Assembly (NCBI GenBank): GCA_904420155.1
Contig: CAJFUH010000098.1
Span: forward strand, 1 to 9,210
Source: an uncultured Clostridia bacterium
GTDB taxonomy: Bacteria > Bacillota > Clostridia > Oscillospirales > Acutalibacteraceae
Direction of reading: 5' to 3'
Length of the DNA: 9,210 nt
In this document: positions 1 to 6,398 of the stretch, one piece after another
How the letters are laid out: each line of letters starts with the position of its first letter
Position numbering within the stretch: the stretch's first letter is position 1
Made by a program: the position numbers and the translations under genes
Notes under the pieces: model-generated
What the model saw: only the letters and a program-made list of their open reading frames with translations
Told to the model about the DNA's origin: nothing
The model's database searches: none

Positions 1-82
1 TAATATCTCCATCCTGCCTGGATACATAAATGCCAGGATGCAACTTGTTATGATCCACGCAAAAACTAGCAATTTTTTTCAT
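1..82 (-). CDS. luxS: S-ribosylhomocysteine lyase LuxS, N-terminal fragment
   Basis: The first 27 codons of a gene that continues beyond the left edge. The peptide starts MKKIASFCVDHNKLHPGIYV and goes on SRQDGDI, the characteristic LuxS N-terminus (xKIxSFxVDHxKLxPGIYVSR). LuxS is a cytosolic metal-dependent lyase that splits S-ribosylhomocysteine into homocysteine and DPD, the precursor of autoinducer-2. It works in the activated methyl cycle after the Pfs nucleosidase. The ATG is at 80-82 and is preceded by a perfect AGGAGG (90-95) at 7-base spacing. The gene lies 37 bases downstream of the phospholipase C-like gene on the same strand, so read-through from that operon is likely. A TTGACA (minus strand, about 119-124) has no usable -10 before the SD, so I did not call a separate promoter. 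The catalytic residues lie outside the window. Confidence 0.9.
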   Translation of the reverse strand, partial: MKKIASFCVDHNKLHPGIYVSRQDGDI

Positions 83-119
83 CGTATTCCCTCCTGAAAT
101 CGTCATGGAATTTTTTCTG

Positions 120-1004
120 TCAAAACGGCTGATCCTGGGTTAACAAAAGAAAAGATTTCCCCTCTTGATATCCCTCCATGAGCAAAAGTGCCTTTTGTTC
201 CGCCTGATCAAATAAATCAAAAAAGCTCTCGGTGTACACAGATCCGCTTTCCAAAGGCCATTGCCACTCCTGATGCAGAATATTGGCATAATCAAAGTCG
301 TCCTCCTCTGTCATACTACGGAGATGGCAGGATAATACAGGGGGCTTGTTCTTCTTTTTTTCCCTACGAACCAGCCATTGCTTTTTCAAGGCAGTGCGGT
401 CCGTCATCCATCCAAAGGCCGTCCGGCAATCCTTCAGGCACTGTTCCAGCAGAAAAGGATCTAATTTTTCCCCATAAAGCTGGAAACTGATCCTCTGGTA
501 TAACCCTACCATACCCTGGTATGTAGCTGGATCTTTGGGGACAAGCTTTTTCAAAGCAATTTCTGTGGGCAAAGAAGCCCGTTCATAGCGCAGTAAAATA
601 ACATCCAGCATAGATTCCACCGTGTGGTGGCAGGTTTCTTCAGTGGAAGGCTCCACCAATGAATGCATCATATGCGCGCTATAACGCACAAAAGGATGGG
701 CTATGCTGTCCAAGGCGTAGTGACTGAGAAATCCCAATAAATAGGCATGCACAGCGGGGTCGCTACTCTCTTTGTCATAGGCTCTCATCTCTTCCAACAA
801 CCTGGAAGGAGCGGATTGATGAAAAATTGTTCCATATTTCCGTAAATGGTTTCCTTTTTGCCAAGGCAAGAAACGATGGCAATAAAAAAAGTCCGGCCCC
901 TGAGCTCCCCACAAAAAGGCCGGCCTGTTAGAAACAGCAGCAGATACCTCCGCCTTTTTCAATAACCGATCCGCTAATAAAAAGTGGGACAACGCCGCTG
1001 GCAT
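120..1004 (-). CDS. Zinc-dependent phospholipase C-like protein
   Basis: A 294-residue protein with the layout of the zinc-dependent phospholipase C / S1-P1 nuclease-like fold found in many Clostridia proteins. Visible metal-ligand candidates are His7 in ALSHFLLAD, Asp38 in GAQGPDFFY, His95-Asp99-His103 in SHYALDSIAHP, and His126/His127 with Glu130 in CHHTVES. These match the spaced His/Asp/Glu pattern of the family, which uses metal ions to hydrolyse phosphodiester bonds. No signal peptide is evident (the start is MPAALSHFLL), so unlike clostridial alpha-toxins it is probably cytoplasmic, and its substrate is unknown. The ATG is preceded by AAAGGGG at 8-base spacing. It starts 16 bases after the membrane-protein gene and ends 37 bases before luxS, in the same operon-like run. 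The family call is fairly sure; the in vivo substrate is not. Confidence 0.8.
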   Translation of the reverse strand: MPAALSHFLLADRLLKKAEVSAAVSNRPAFLWGAQGPDFFYCHRFLPWQKGNHLRKYGTIFHQSAPSRLLEEMRAYDKESSDPAVHAYLLGFLSHYALDSIAHPFVRYSAHMMHSLVEPSTEETCHHTVESMLDVILLRYERASLPTEIALKKLVPKDPATYQGMVGLYQRISFQLYGEKLDPFLLEQCLKDCRTAFGWMTDRTALKKQWLVRREKKKNKPPVLSCHLRSMTEEDDFDYANILHQEWQWPLESGSVYTESFFDLFDQAEQKALLLMEGYQEGKSFLLLTQDQPF

Positions 1005-1020
1005 CCGCTATACCCCTTTC

Positions 1021-1785
1021 TCAACTGTTGCACAAGCGCTGGAGATTCTCGGCAAAATTTTTAACGAGAACCAAAGAAGTGACGATCTCTGTAATCAAGA
1101 TGCGTTGCTTATCTCCAGACGCGTCCGGAATTAGTTTCATATGCGCTGGGATTTCCGCAAGTTTTGCCGCCATATTTTTTTCTAATTCCCTTCGATTCTG
1201 CGGGCTTTCCTGGGATACAGGCGGCAGATCTTTCACAGAATCCACAATCTCCCAATATATCTTTTCCAAATTTGTATAGTCCTCTGGAAGCAAATACGGC
1301 CGAAGTGCGACCATGCTGTCCCCTAAATTTAATACCAAGGCCGCTACTTCCGGCCCACGATTCTCGGAAACGTTCCCTTTTAATGTGGCTTGATTGGAAT
1401 TTTTTTGTACCCTTTTGTCCATTCGGCGTATGACGGTCATGTTATAACAAACGAACATCACAAGACCCAAGAAAAACGCTCCATGATACAGGAAAGAAAT
1501 TGGAAAAAAGGAAGCTATAAAGGTAATCGCCACCGTATATCCCCATAGAACAAAGCTGGTAATCACAAAAGAAATTGCAAAATTTCTTGAGATGTCCCGC
1601 GCCAAGCTGCGATAAAACAACATACTGATGGTAACCAGCCCTGCGGATAAAAACAAATAACTGATCGACCATGGAAAAAATATAGCTTTACTATAATAAA
1701 GGGCTATCATCATCCAAATGGTCAGCACATCCGCTAACAGTACAGCTAATCCTTGTAAAATGGTTTGACGCTTGCCATCCTTCAT
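1021..1785 (-). CDS. Four-helix membrane protein with C-terminal cytosolic domain
   Basis: A 254-residue protein when started at the ATG at 1783-1785 (MKDGKRQTIL). I do not recognise a named family with confidence. Four hydrophobic segments lie at about residues 9-30, 36-57, 69-92 and 97-117. They are followed by a basic stretch (VIRRMDKRVQK) and a soluble, mostly helical C-terminal domain of about 120 residues with no recognised catalytic motif. The frame stays open upstream to 1971, but that part overlaps the TSCPD gene. The chosen start has a good SD, GAGGA at about 7 bases. An ATG at 1813-1815 overlaps the TSCPD stop as ATGA and would add 10 residues, but it has only a weak SD. The gene sits between the TSCPD and phospholipase C-like genes with short gaps, so it is likely co-transcribed and perhaps translationally coupled. 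Its function is unknown. Confidence 0.72.
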   Translation of the reverse strand: MKDGKRQTILQGLAVLLADVLTIWMMIALYYSKAIFFPWSISYLFLSAGLVTISMLFYRSLARDISRNFAISFVITSFVLWGYTVAITFIASFFPISFLYHGAFFLGLVMFVCYNMTVIRRMDKRVQKNSNQATLKGNVSENRGPEVAALVLNLGDSMVALRPYLLPEDYTNLEKIYWEIVDSVKDLPPVSQESPQNRRELEKNMAAKLAEIPAHMKLIPDASGDKQRILITEIVTSLVLVKNFAENLQRLCNS

Positions 1786-1811
1786 ATATTTGTCCTCAAA
1801 GCAGTAAACTG

Positions 1812-2066
1812 TCATGCCTGGCTGGCCAGCGCTTGCTCCAGCGCTTTGGCCAATTGATCTGGGCAAGAAGTCTTTCGGAACCCGCAGGTAATCCCCTGAA
1901 ACCGGTCGATCACATCTTGCGCCTTCATCCCTTTGACAATAGCGCTTAACCCTTTGGTATTGCCATTGCACCCGCCGGTAAATTCCACCTCTCGGATGAT
2001 ATCTCCCTCTAGGTCTACTTTGATCTTACGGGAACAAGTACCCCTTGTTTGATATTCATATGTCAT
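1812..2066 (-). CDS. TSCPD domain-containing small protein (TIGR03905 type)
   Basis: An 84-residue protein carrying the literal TSCPD motif at residues 66-70 and four cysteines, at 11 (RGTCSR), 33 (GGCNGN), 61 (GITCG) and 68 (TSCPD). Stand-alone TSCPD proteins of about 80 residues are common in Clostridia and uncharacterised. The same domain occurs at the C-terminus of vitamin B12-dependent ribonucleotide reductases, where conserved cysteines are thought to bind metal or take part in redox chemistry. The length fits the small stand-alone family. The ATG is preceded by AGAGGG at about 6 bases. The gene begins 16 bases after the PHP gene ends, and its TGA overlaps an alternative ATG of the next gene. 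The biochemical role is unknown; the cysteine pattern suggests metal or redox function, which is inference. Confidence 0.88.
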   Translation of the reverse strand: MTYEYQTRGTCSRKIKVDLEGDIIREVEFTGGCNGNTKGLSAIVKGMKAQDVIDRFQGITCGFRKTSCPDQLAKALEQALASQA

Positions 2067-2082
2067 AATATTCCCTCTTTCC

Positions 2083-2925
2083 CTATTGACATTCCGTTCT
2101 CTCTTTCTTTCTACAAAAAAGGGCCTCTACCTGTTCCTGTGGGGTGGTAAAGGTTCCCACCGGATAAAATTTAGAGGAATACATCCCGTGAAAATCAGTG
2201 CCCCCTGTCATCACCAATTTATGAGTGCTGGCAAAGGCGCTCAATCTTTCCTCATCGCCCTCTCGGTTTCTGGGATGGTTTACTTCCACTCCATCCAACC
2301 CTATGTCGGCCAGTTCTTCCAACAAATCATAGCTATCATATTCCGCTGGATGTGCCAAAACCGCCAAACCGCCGGCTTTATGGATAATTTCTATGACTTC
2401 CCGGACTTCCGGGTATTCCACCTTTGCGTAAACTTTCCCTTTTCTGGAATCAAACAGCTCTCGGAACAAATCTCCATAAATAGCGTTGGTATATCCCGCA
2501 TCCATTAAGGCATGCATCATATGTTGCTTATACAAGCTCGTGCTTCCTTCCGCCCATTTCAAAACCATTTTCTCCGTGATCGGGTATGCGGCTACTATTT
2601 TTTTCATCATCTCATATCCCGCTTCGGTACGACTTTCTATGGTATTTTTCAATAAACCCTCCAAAACTTCTGGACGGTCAAATAAATAACACAATATGTG
2701 GGCCTTTCGTCCCCTCTGATAGTCCAATGTGGATATTTCCACCCCGGGAATCACCGTGACCCCTTTTTTCTTTCCATAAGAAACCGCCTGTGGGACGCCG
2801 GCAAACGTATCGTGATCGGTCACTGCAATTGCTTTCAATCCTCTTTTGCACGCCATATCGATCAATTCTTCTACGGTTACCGAACCATCGGATAACCTAG
2901 TATGACAGTGTAAATCAGCAAACAA
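2083..2925 (-). CDS. PHP-domain phosphoesterase (YciV/TrpH-like)
   Basis: A 280-residue PHP-superfamily protein of the YciV/TrpH type, members of which hydrolyse nucleoside 3',5'-bisphosphates or trim short RNA 5' ends using three metal ions. The complete metal-ligand set is visible: His6/His8 (DLHCH), Asp13 (LSDGS), Asp37/His38 (VTDHD), Glu63 (PGVEIS), His76 (KAHILCY), His192 (LAHPAEY), and Asp244/His246 (GGTDFHG). His136 lies in the insert region. The length is normal for the family. Translation appears to start at TTG (2923-2925), because the conserved FADLHCH follows at once and AAGGTG lies 7 bases upstream. It is the first gene of the minus-strand run ending in luxS, with a promoter about 115 bases upstream. 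The exact substrate (pAp-like nucleotides or RNA ends) cannot be told from sequence. Confidence 0.9.
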   Translation of the reverse strand: MFADLHCHTRLSDGSVTVEELIDMACKRGLKAIAVTDHDTFAGVPQAVSYGKKKGVTVIPGVEISTLDYQRGRKAHILCYLFDRPEVLEGLLKNTIESRTEAGYEMMKKIVAAYPITEKMVLKWAEGSTSLYKQHMMHALMDAGYTNAIYGDLFRELFDSRKGKVYAKVEYPEVREVIEIIHKAGGLAVLAHPAEYDSYDLLEELADIGLDGVEVNHPRNREGDEERLSAFASTHKLVMTGGTDFHGMYSSKFYPVGTFTTPQEQVEALFCRKKERTECQ

Positions 2926-3011
2926 ATTTCTTCACCTTCCTGCCGTTTTATCTCTCATACCTCTGAACGTATTTGTATTTTTCCAATCATTCATTGGATT
3001 GTACCTAGTAT

Positions 3012-3030
3012 GTTCTAATCATCTTAGAAC
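3012..3030 (-). promoter_or_regulatory. Palindrome just downstream of the PHP-operon promoter
   Basis: Perfect 7-bp inverted repeat GTTCTAA/TTAGAAC with a 5-base spacer, beginning 8 bases after the -10 box, so it covers the expected transcription start. A second smaller one, CCAAT/ATTGG with a 5-base spacer, lies at 2983-2997. They could be repressor operators or a 5' stem-loop of the leader. No U-tract follows, so neither is a terminator. The role is inferred from position only. Confidence 0.4.
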
Positions 3031-3038
3031 CCTGTTTT

Positions 3039-3067
3039 ATTATAGTAAAAAGGAATCGGAAAAACAA
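3039..3067 (-). promoter_or_regulatory. Sigma-A type promoter of the PHP-luxS gene run
   Basis: On the minus strand, TTGTTT (3062-3067), a 17-base spacer and TATAAT (3039-3044). The -10 is perfect and the -35 partial. The start would be near 3032, leaving a leader of about 105 bases before the PHP TTG codon. It is the best promoter candidate for the whole minus-strand run. Confidence 0.6.
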
Positions 3068-3120
3068 CAAAATTCTTTATTTTCCCTCTATGCTGGACTG
3101 CATAACAAAAAAGAAATAGA

Positions 3121-3166
3121 TGAAAGAAAAAGACCGAAATGCTCAAATAAGCATATCGGTCTTTTT
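3121..3166 (-). terminator. Rho-independent terminator of tRNA-Gly
   Basis: On the minus strand, AAAAAGACCGATATGCT pairs with AGCATTTCGGTCTTTTT across a 6-base loop. This is a 17-position stem with one T-T mismatch, followed by TTTTTCTTTC. It begins at the last base of the encoded CCA, so the tRNA and terminator abut with no spacer. The opposite strand also ends in five T, so it may work in both directions. Confidence 0.85.
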
Positions 3167-3241
3167 GGAGCGGATGACGAGGCTCGAACTCGCTACCTCC
3201 ACCTTGGCAAGGTGGCGCTCTACCAGATGAGCTACATCCGC
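3166..3241 (-). tRNA. tRNA-Gly(GCC)
   Basis: A 76-base cloverleaf on the minus strand. The acceptor stem is GCGGATG/CATCCGC. The D arm has GCTC/GAGC stems, and the anticodon stem CCACC/GGTGG encloses the loop TTGCCAA, giving anticodon GCC (reads GGC and GGU). The T arm is GCGAG/CTCGT around TTCGAGC, with one G-U pair. The discriminator is U, as usual for bacterial glycine tRNAs, and CCA is encoded. It stands alone, with its own promoter and terminator. Confidence 0.97.
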
Positions 3242-3260
3242 ATTGCTGAATGCGAGGATT

Positions 3261-3289
3261 ATTATATCTTACCTCCCTGTTTTTGTCAA
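3261..3289 (-). promoter_or_regulatory. Consensus promoter of tRNA-Gly
   Basis: A perfect sigma-A promoter on the minus strand: TTGACA (3284-3289), exactly 17 bases, TATAAT (3261-3266). Transcription should start near 3254, about 13 bases before the mature 5' end of the tRNA, as expected for a strongly expressed stable RNA. Confidence 0.9.
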
Positions 3290-3465
3290 TAGATTTTATA
3301 AAATTATTTTTTCTGAATTTTTTCACTCTTTTCCGAACTCTATCAAAATAAAAAAACACAGATATCCATGCAGAGGATCTTCCCCTCAAAGGAAACGCTA
3401 TTTAGGAAAATTCCAAATTAATGCAAACTGCAATATTGACAAATCTTTTCTTGTCAAATTCCTGC

Positions 3466-3579
3466 TCAGAAAGAAAAAATTTGTAACACCATCATCAAAA
3501 TTGCCGCAATACAGCCCATCCCCAAAATTGTCCATATGCAGATTGGACTTTTCCTTCGTCTTAATAACTTCTTTTTCAT
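3466..3579 (-). CDS. Putative 37-residue single-pass membrane peptide
   Basis: A short ORF with ATG at 3577-3579 and TGA at 3466-3468. The SD is very strong (GAGGAGG, centred near 3592) at about 10-base spacing. The peptide starts with a highly basic segment, MKKKLLRRRKSPICIW, and continues as a hydrophobic helix (ILGMGCIAAILMMVL) ending QIFSF, the topology of a small inner-membrane peptide. It lies 23 bases after another tiny ORF on the same strand, and the SD fills that gap. No family is recognised. Such peptides may be regulators of membrane proteins, type I toxin-like peptides, or uncharacterised sporulation peptides; the sequence does not decide. The strong SD plus the basic-then-hydrophobic pattern argues for real translation. 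No clear terminator follows; a 7-bp TTGACAA/TTGTCAA hairpin at 3436-3457 lacks a U-tract. Confidence 0.5.
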   Translation of the reverse strand: MKKKLLRRRKSPICIWTILGMGCIAAILMMVLQIFSF

Positions 3580-3602
3580 AATGGATGTGCCTCCTCTTCT
3601 TT

Positions 3603-3692
3603 TTATGCTGATACGGCCGCCCCTTTCATCGCTTCTATTCTTTTAAACGAATCATCGGCAGAAAAGGTCACTTTTCTTTCTGGATTTTTCAT
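3603..3692 (-). CDS. Putative 29-residue micro-ORF
   Basis: A short ORF with ATG at 3690-3692 and TAA at 3603-3605. The peptide begins MKNPERKVTFSADDSFKRIE and ends AMKGAAVSA; it is hydrophilic with mixed charge and no membrane segment. The SD is weak to moderate (GTAGGA about 5 bases upstream). It sits directly before the membrane micro-ORF, which has a much better SD, so it could be a co-translated partner or a leader ORF. The promoter is unclear; a TATAGC-like element upstream on this strand has no convincing -35. Chance occurrence of a 29-codon ORF is quite possible, so support comes mainly from its tandem arrangement. Confidence 0.3.
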   Translation of the reverse strand: MKNPERKVTFSADDSFKRIEAMKGAAVSA

Positions 3693-3720
3693 AAAATCCT
3701 ACCCAACTCTTTTCATCTTA

Positions 3721-3729
3721 TGCTATACT
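3721..3729 (+). promoter_or_regulatory. Possible extended -10 promoter of dnaD
   Basis: TGCTATACT fits an extended -10 element (TGnTATAAT-like), about 95 bases before the dnaD start. No good -35 is present at 17 bases. The transcript would begin with a small hairpin (TTGTTG/CAACGA around GAAAG, 3734-3750) followed by TTCTTTTTTC. An imperfect palindrome (ACAGA/TCTGT, 3767-3781) comes further on. Weak evidence. Confidence 0.35.
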
Positions 3730-3822
3730 ACTCTTGTTGGAAAGCAACGATTCTTTTTTCTTCCGGACAGATATCTTCTGTTTGGTGAAAAAACAGCCAA
3801 AAGAATAGAAGGTTAATAGTTC

Positions 3823-4854
3823 ATGAGTTTTTCTATCAATTTAGGGCACTGGAATTCCGTTTTCGCTGTTCCTTGTTCCCTTGTCGATCAACATATTAAA
3901 TTAGCAGGCGCAGCACAGCTTAAAGTGCTTCTTTGGGTTCTACGGCACGCCGGAGAACCCTTTCAGACAGAGGATATCGCCGCCGCGCTGAACATGCATC
4001 CTGCGGACGTTCACGATTCCATGCAATACTGGGTGGAAACAGGCTTTATTATCCAAGCAGAGGATACCCTACTTCCCGGCGGACAAAAGCAATCTTCTCC
4101 CCATGCCGCACAGCCCGCAGAACCATCTGTCCCCGTTTCTACCACTCCCAGCACCGCGGCTCCGCCGATACATTCCCGCCCTCTTTCCCGCCCTCAAAAG
4201 CCGGACAACTTATTTGTAGCAAAACGTATCCAAGAAGATTCCGATATTGCTTCCATGATGCAGGAAGCCCAGATGATCCTGGGAAAAACCATATCCAATG
4301 GGGATTGTGCCACTTTACTGATGCTTCATGACAACGACGGTCTTCCTGTAGACGTCATTTTAATGCTATTGCAATACGCCGTCAGTATCGGAAAACCCAG
4401 TATGAAATATATTGAAAAAACCGGGATTTCTTGGGCGGAAGAAGAGATCGACACCCACCAAAAAGCAGAGCACAAACTCCGTATGCTGGGGGATATGCAA
4501 AAAGCTTGGAGGATTGTGGAAAGCGTCATCGGCATCGATCACAGGTCTCCCAGCACAAAAGAAGCGGAAGCCGCCGACCGCTGGGTCAACCAATGGTCTT
4601 TTTCTTCCGCTATGATCCGTTTGGCCTATGAACGTTGTGTAGACGCCAAAGGAAAATATATCGCCAGCTATATGGACAGTATTTTAAAACGTTGGAACCA
4701 TGAGGGAATCCAGACCGTAGAACAGGCGCAGGCTGAAAAAAGGACTGGCTCCCGTGCCCGGGTAGAAGACCGGTATTCGCCCTCCTACAATATAGAGGAA
4801 TACGAACGCACCAGCATTTTTGACGATCTGCCCCCCATGGATAAGGAGAAATGA
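3823..4854 (+). CDS. dnaD: DnaD-domain replication initiation protein
   Basis: A 343-residue protein with the usual DnaD-like order. An N-terminal winged-helix region spans about residues 20-80 (HIKLAGAAQLKVLLWVLRHA through YWVETGFII). A Pro/Ser-rich linker covers about 85-127. Two C-terminal DnaD/DnaB-type helical domains follow, at about 138-213 and 228-303. The second carries the signature YIASYMDSILKRWNHEGI (Y, IL, W, GI), typical of this domain. DnaD proteins act at the origin or at restart sites, remodel DNA and recruit the helicase loader. The SD is modest (AAGG, about 11 bases before the ATG). The stop at 4852-4854 is one base from the next ATG, and the loader gene's SD lies inside the end of this one, so the two are almost certainly co-transcribed and translationally coupled. 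The domain call is firm; the symbol is given by family. Confidence 0.9.
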   Translation: MSFSINLGHWNSVFAVPCSLVDQHIKLAGAAQLKVLLWVLRHAGEPFQTEDIAAALNMHPADVHDSMQYWVETGFIIQAEDTLLPGGQKQSSPHAAQPAEPSVPVSTTPSTAAPPIHSRPLSRPQKPDNLFVAKRIQEDSDIASMMQEAQMILGKTISNGDCATLLMLHDNDGLPVDVILMLLQYAVSIGKPSMKYIEKTGISWAEEEIDTHQKAEHKLRMLGDMQKAWRIVESVIGIDHRSPSTKEAEAADRWVNQWSFSSAMIRLAYERCVDAKGKYIASYMDSILKRWNHEGIQTVEQAQAEKRTGSRARVEDRYSPSYNIEEYERTSIFDDLPPMDKEK

Positions 4855-4855
4855 T

Positions 4856-5854
4856 ATGGGATATAACAAAGAAATCTATGAATCCGTCAACCGCTTACTG
4901 GAACAAAGGCGGCGCAAGGCAACCCGGGAAGCGGAAGAGCGGCAAGAACGTATTTATAACCAATTCCCACGTATTCGGGAAATACAGCGAGAATTCTCCT
5001 CTACCGCTATCCAGGCTGCCCGCGCGGTTCTAGGGGGACAAAACGCCGCCCAGCAGCTGACCAATCTAAAAAACCGAAATCTCTCCCTACAGCAAGAGGA
5101 AGCCTCCATCTTACGTCAGGCGGGTATCCCACTGGACGACTTAGAAATTCACTACCAATGCCCGTTATGCCAAGATGAAGGATACGTAGACGGCGTCATG
5201 TGCAGCTGTATGAAACAGTTGCTGCGTCAGGAAGCTTACCGTCAGTTAAATCAACTTTCCCCTTTATCTCTCTCCACCTTTGAAAGCTTCTCTTTGGATT
5301 ACTACAGCAAAACGCCCATCCGGGAAGGGTTTCCTTCCCCTTACAAAAGGATGGAAGATATCCTTCGCTATTGCCGGGCCTATGCGGCTGATTTTTCTTT
5401 GCAGTCGCCCAGCCTGTTGATGCAGGGGGCTACCGGGCTGGGAAAAACTCATCTCTCTCTGGCCATTGCCAGAGTAGCCATCAACAAAGGGTACGGCGTT
5501 ATTTACGGTTCCACTCAAAATATCATTTCCAAACTGGAAAAAGAACGTTTTTCCTATCGAAAGGACGCCGGCGACGATGACAGCGAACAGCATTTCATCC
5601 AGTGCGATTTATTAATCCTGGATGATCTAGGAACGGAATTCTCCACCGGATTTTCCAACGCTGCTGTCTATAACATTTTGAATTCCCGCCTTTTATCCGC
5701 CCGCCCCACTATTATTAGTACAAACCTAACAATGCGGGAGCTGGAGCGGTCTTATTCCGAACGTCTGGTTTCCCGTATTATGGGTAACCATGTCCGATTG
5801 GAATTTTTAGGGAATGACATCCGCCAACAAAAAAGGATGCGTGGGAAGCGGTAA
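4856..5854 (+). CDS. DnaC-like replicative helicase loader ATPase
   Basis: A 332-residue AAA+ protein of the DnaC/DnaI/IstB type that loads replicative helicase onto DNA. A charged helical N-terminal part (residues 1-95) is followed by a zinc-binding cluster CPLCQDEG...MCSC (Cys102, 105, 116, 118). The AAA+ core has Walker A GATGLGKTH (191-199), Walker B LLILDDLGTE (252-261), a sensor-1 STN (288-290) and an arginine-finger candidate in SERLVSRI (Arg303). The length is normal. An in-frame ATG exists at 4820, but the start at 4856 has AAGGAG at 8 bases and avoids overlapping dnaD. With the DnaD protein directly upstream, a role in chromosomal primosome assembly is more likely than a transposon IstB role, and no transposase is nearby. 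No clear terminator lies in the 23 bases before the convergent XRE gene. Confidence 0.93.
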   Translation: MGYNKEIYESVNRLLEQRRRKATREAEERQERIYNQFPRIREIQREFSSTAIQAARAVLGGQNAAQQLTNLKNRNLSLQQEEASILRQAGIPLDDLEIHYQCPLCQDEGYVDGVMCSCMKQLLRQEAYRQLNQLSPLSLSTFESFSLDYYSKTPIREGFPSPYKRMEDILRYCRAYAADFSLQSPSLLMQGATGLGKTHLSLAIARVAINKGYGVIYGSTQNIISKLEKERFSYRKDAGDDDSEQHFIQCDLLILDDLGTEFSTGFSNAAVYNILNSRLLSARPTIISTNLTMRELERSYSERLVSRIMGNHVRLEFLGNDIRQQKRMRGKR

Positions 5855-5877
5855 CCTGGCCGGATCCAAAATTTCCT

Positions 5878-6231
5878 CTAGCAGGAATCTTTACCGTGCT
5901 TACCGTTTTTCCCATTATGTTTACTCATCCATTTGATCTGTTCCAAAATAAGTCCTTTTTGTTCTTCCGCCAGGGTTCGGTATAAGACGATCATCTCCCA
6001 TTCTTCATCATCCAGTCTGGCAGCATCCCCTTCTACATTTACTTCCAGCAGGAAGTCCAGAGATACGCCTAAATTTAATGCGATGTTTTTTAGAGTCCCA
6101 ATATCAGGTTCCCGTTTATTGGTAATATATCCACTCAATGTGGTGGGGGCGATATTGAGTCTCTCTGCAAATTCTCTCTGCGAAAGATCCTTGCTTTCTA
6201 AAATTTTACGTATTCTATCTCCTACTCCCAT
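5878..6231 (-). CDS. XRE-family helix-turn-helix transcriptional regulator
   Basis: A 117-residue cytosolic DNA-binding protein. A Cro/C1-type HTH covers about residues 5-62 (GDRIRKILESKDLSQREFAE, then NIAPTTLSGYITNKREPDIG as the recognition region, then TLKNIALNLGVSLDFLL). A short helical C-terminal part (LDDEEWEMIVLYRTLAEEQK) is common in SinR/ImmR-like repressors and often serves dimerisation. The C-terminal tail is rich in Lys, Gly and His. The ATG is preceded by GAGGTGA at about 5 bases. A TATACT -10 candidate lies on the minus strand at 6255-6260, without a good -35. The gene is convergent with the helicase-loader gene and divergent from the GNAT gene. Autoregulation or control of the GNAT gene is plausible but only inferred; the target genes are unknown. 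Confidence 0.88.
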   Translation of the reverse strand: MGVGDRIRKILESKDLSQREFAERLNIAPTTLSGYITNKREPDIGTLKNIALNLGVSLDFLLEVNVEGDAARLDDEEWEMIVLYRTLAEEQKGLILEQIKWMSKHNGKNGKHGKDSC

Positions 6232-6318
6232 AAGGTCACCTCATTTTCTAATCTAGTATAACGGGAATTCAGATTTGTTTTTATTATTGTTCTCAAAACT
6301 CGTATATATTCTCTTTTC

Positions 6319-6350
6319 ATAGCTCATTTCGCGTACGACAAAAGAGCTAT
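6319..6350. promoter_or_regulatory. Inverted repeat in XRE/GNAT divergent region
   Basis: Arms ATAGCTC (6319-6325) and GAGCTAT (6344-6350) form a perfect 7-bp inverted repeat around an 18-base centre containing the palindrome CGTACG. A related TCGTA lies at 6300-6304. It sits between the XRE start and the GNAT promoter, so it is a candidate operator. There is no U-tract directly after either arm that would make it a normal terminator. Confidence 0.35.
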
Positions 6351-6398
6351 TATTAAAAAATTTATCTCCTTTCCGCCATAGAAATCATGGGAAATAAT

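Noticed and set aside
102..124. TTGACA upstream of luxS as a promoter
   Set aside because: At 17 bases the -10 position reads ATTTCA and would overlap the SD, leaving no room for a leader.
2999..3389. Overlapping ORFs of about 97 and 121 codons on both strands around the tRNA
   Set aside because: They cross the tRNA-Gly gene, its promoter and terminator, and show no protein-like pattern.
3436..3457. TTGACAA/TTGTCAA inverted repeat
   Set aside because: It has a TTGACA box on each strand but no matching -10 and no U-tract, so neither promoter nor terminator can be supported.
3933..4331. 132-codon plus-strand ORF
   Set aside because: Out-of-frame shadow inside dnaD, low complexity and without an SD.
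5264..5593. 109-codon minus-strand ORF
   Set aside because: Shadow of the helicase-loader gene, whose Walker A and zinc motifs are encoded on the plus strand.
4856..5854. IstB transposition helper
   Set aside because: The ATPase core is related, but no transposase or terminal repeats are present and the gene is coupled to dnaD, so a chromosomal helicase loader is preferred.
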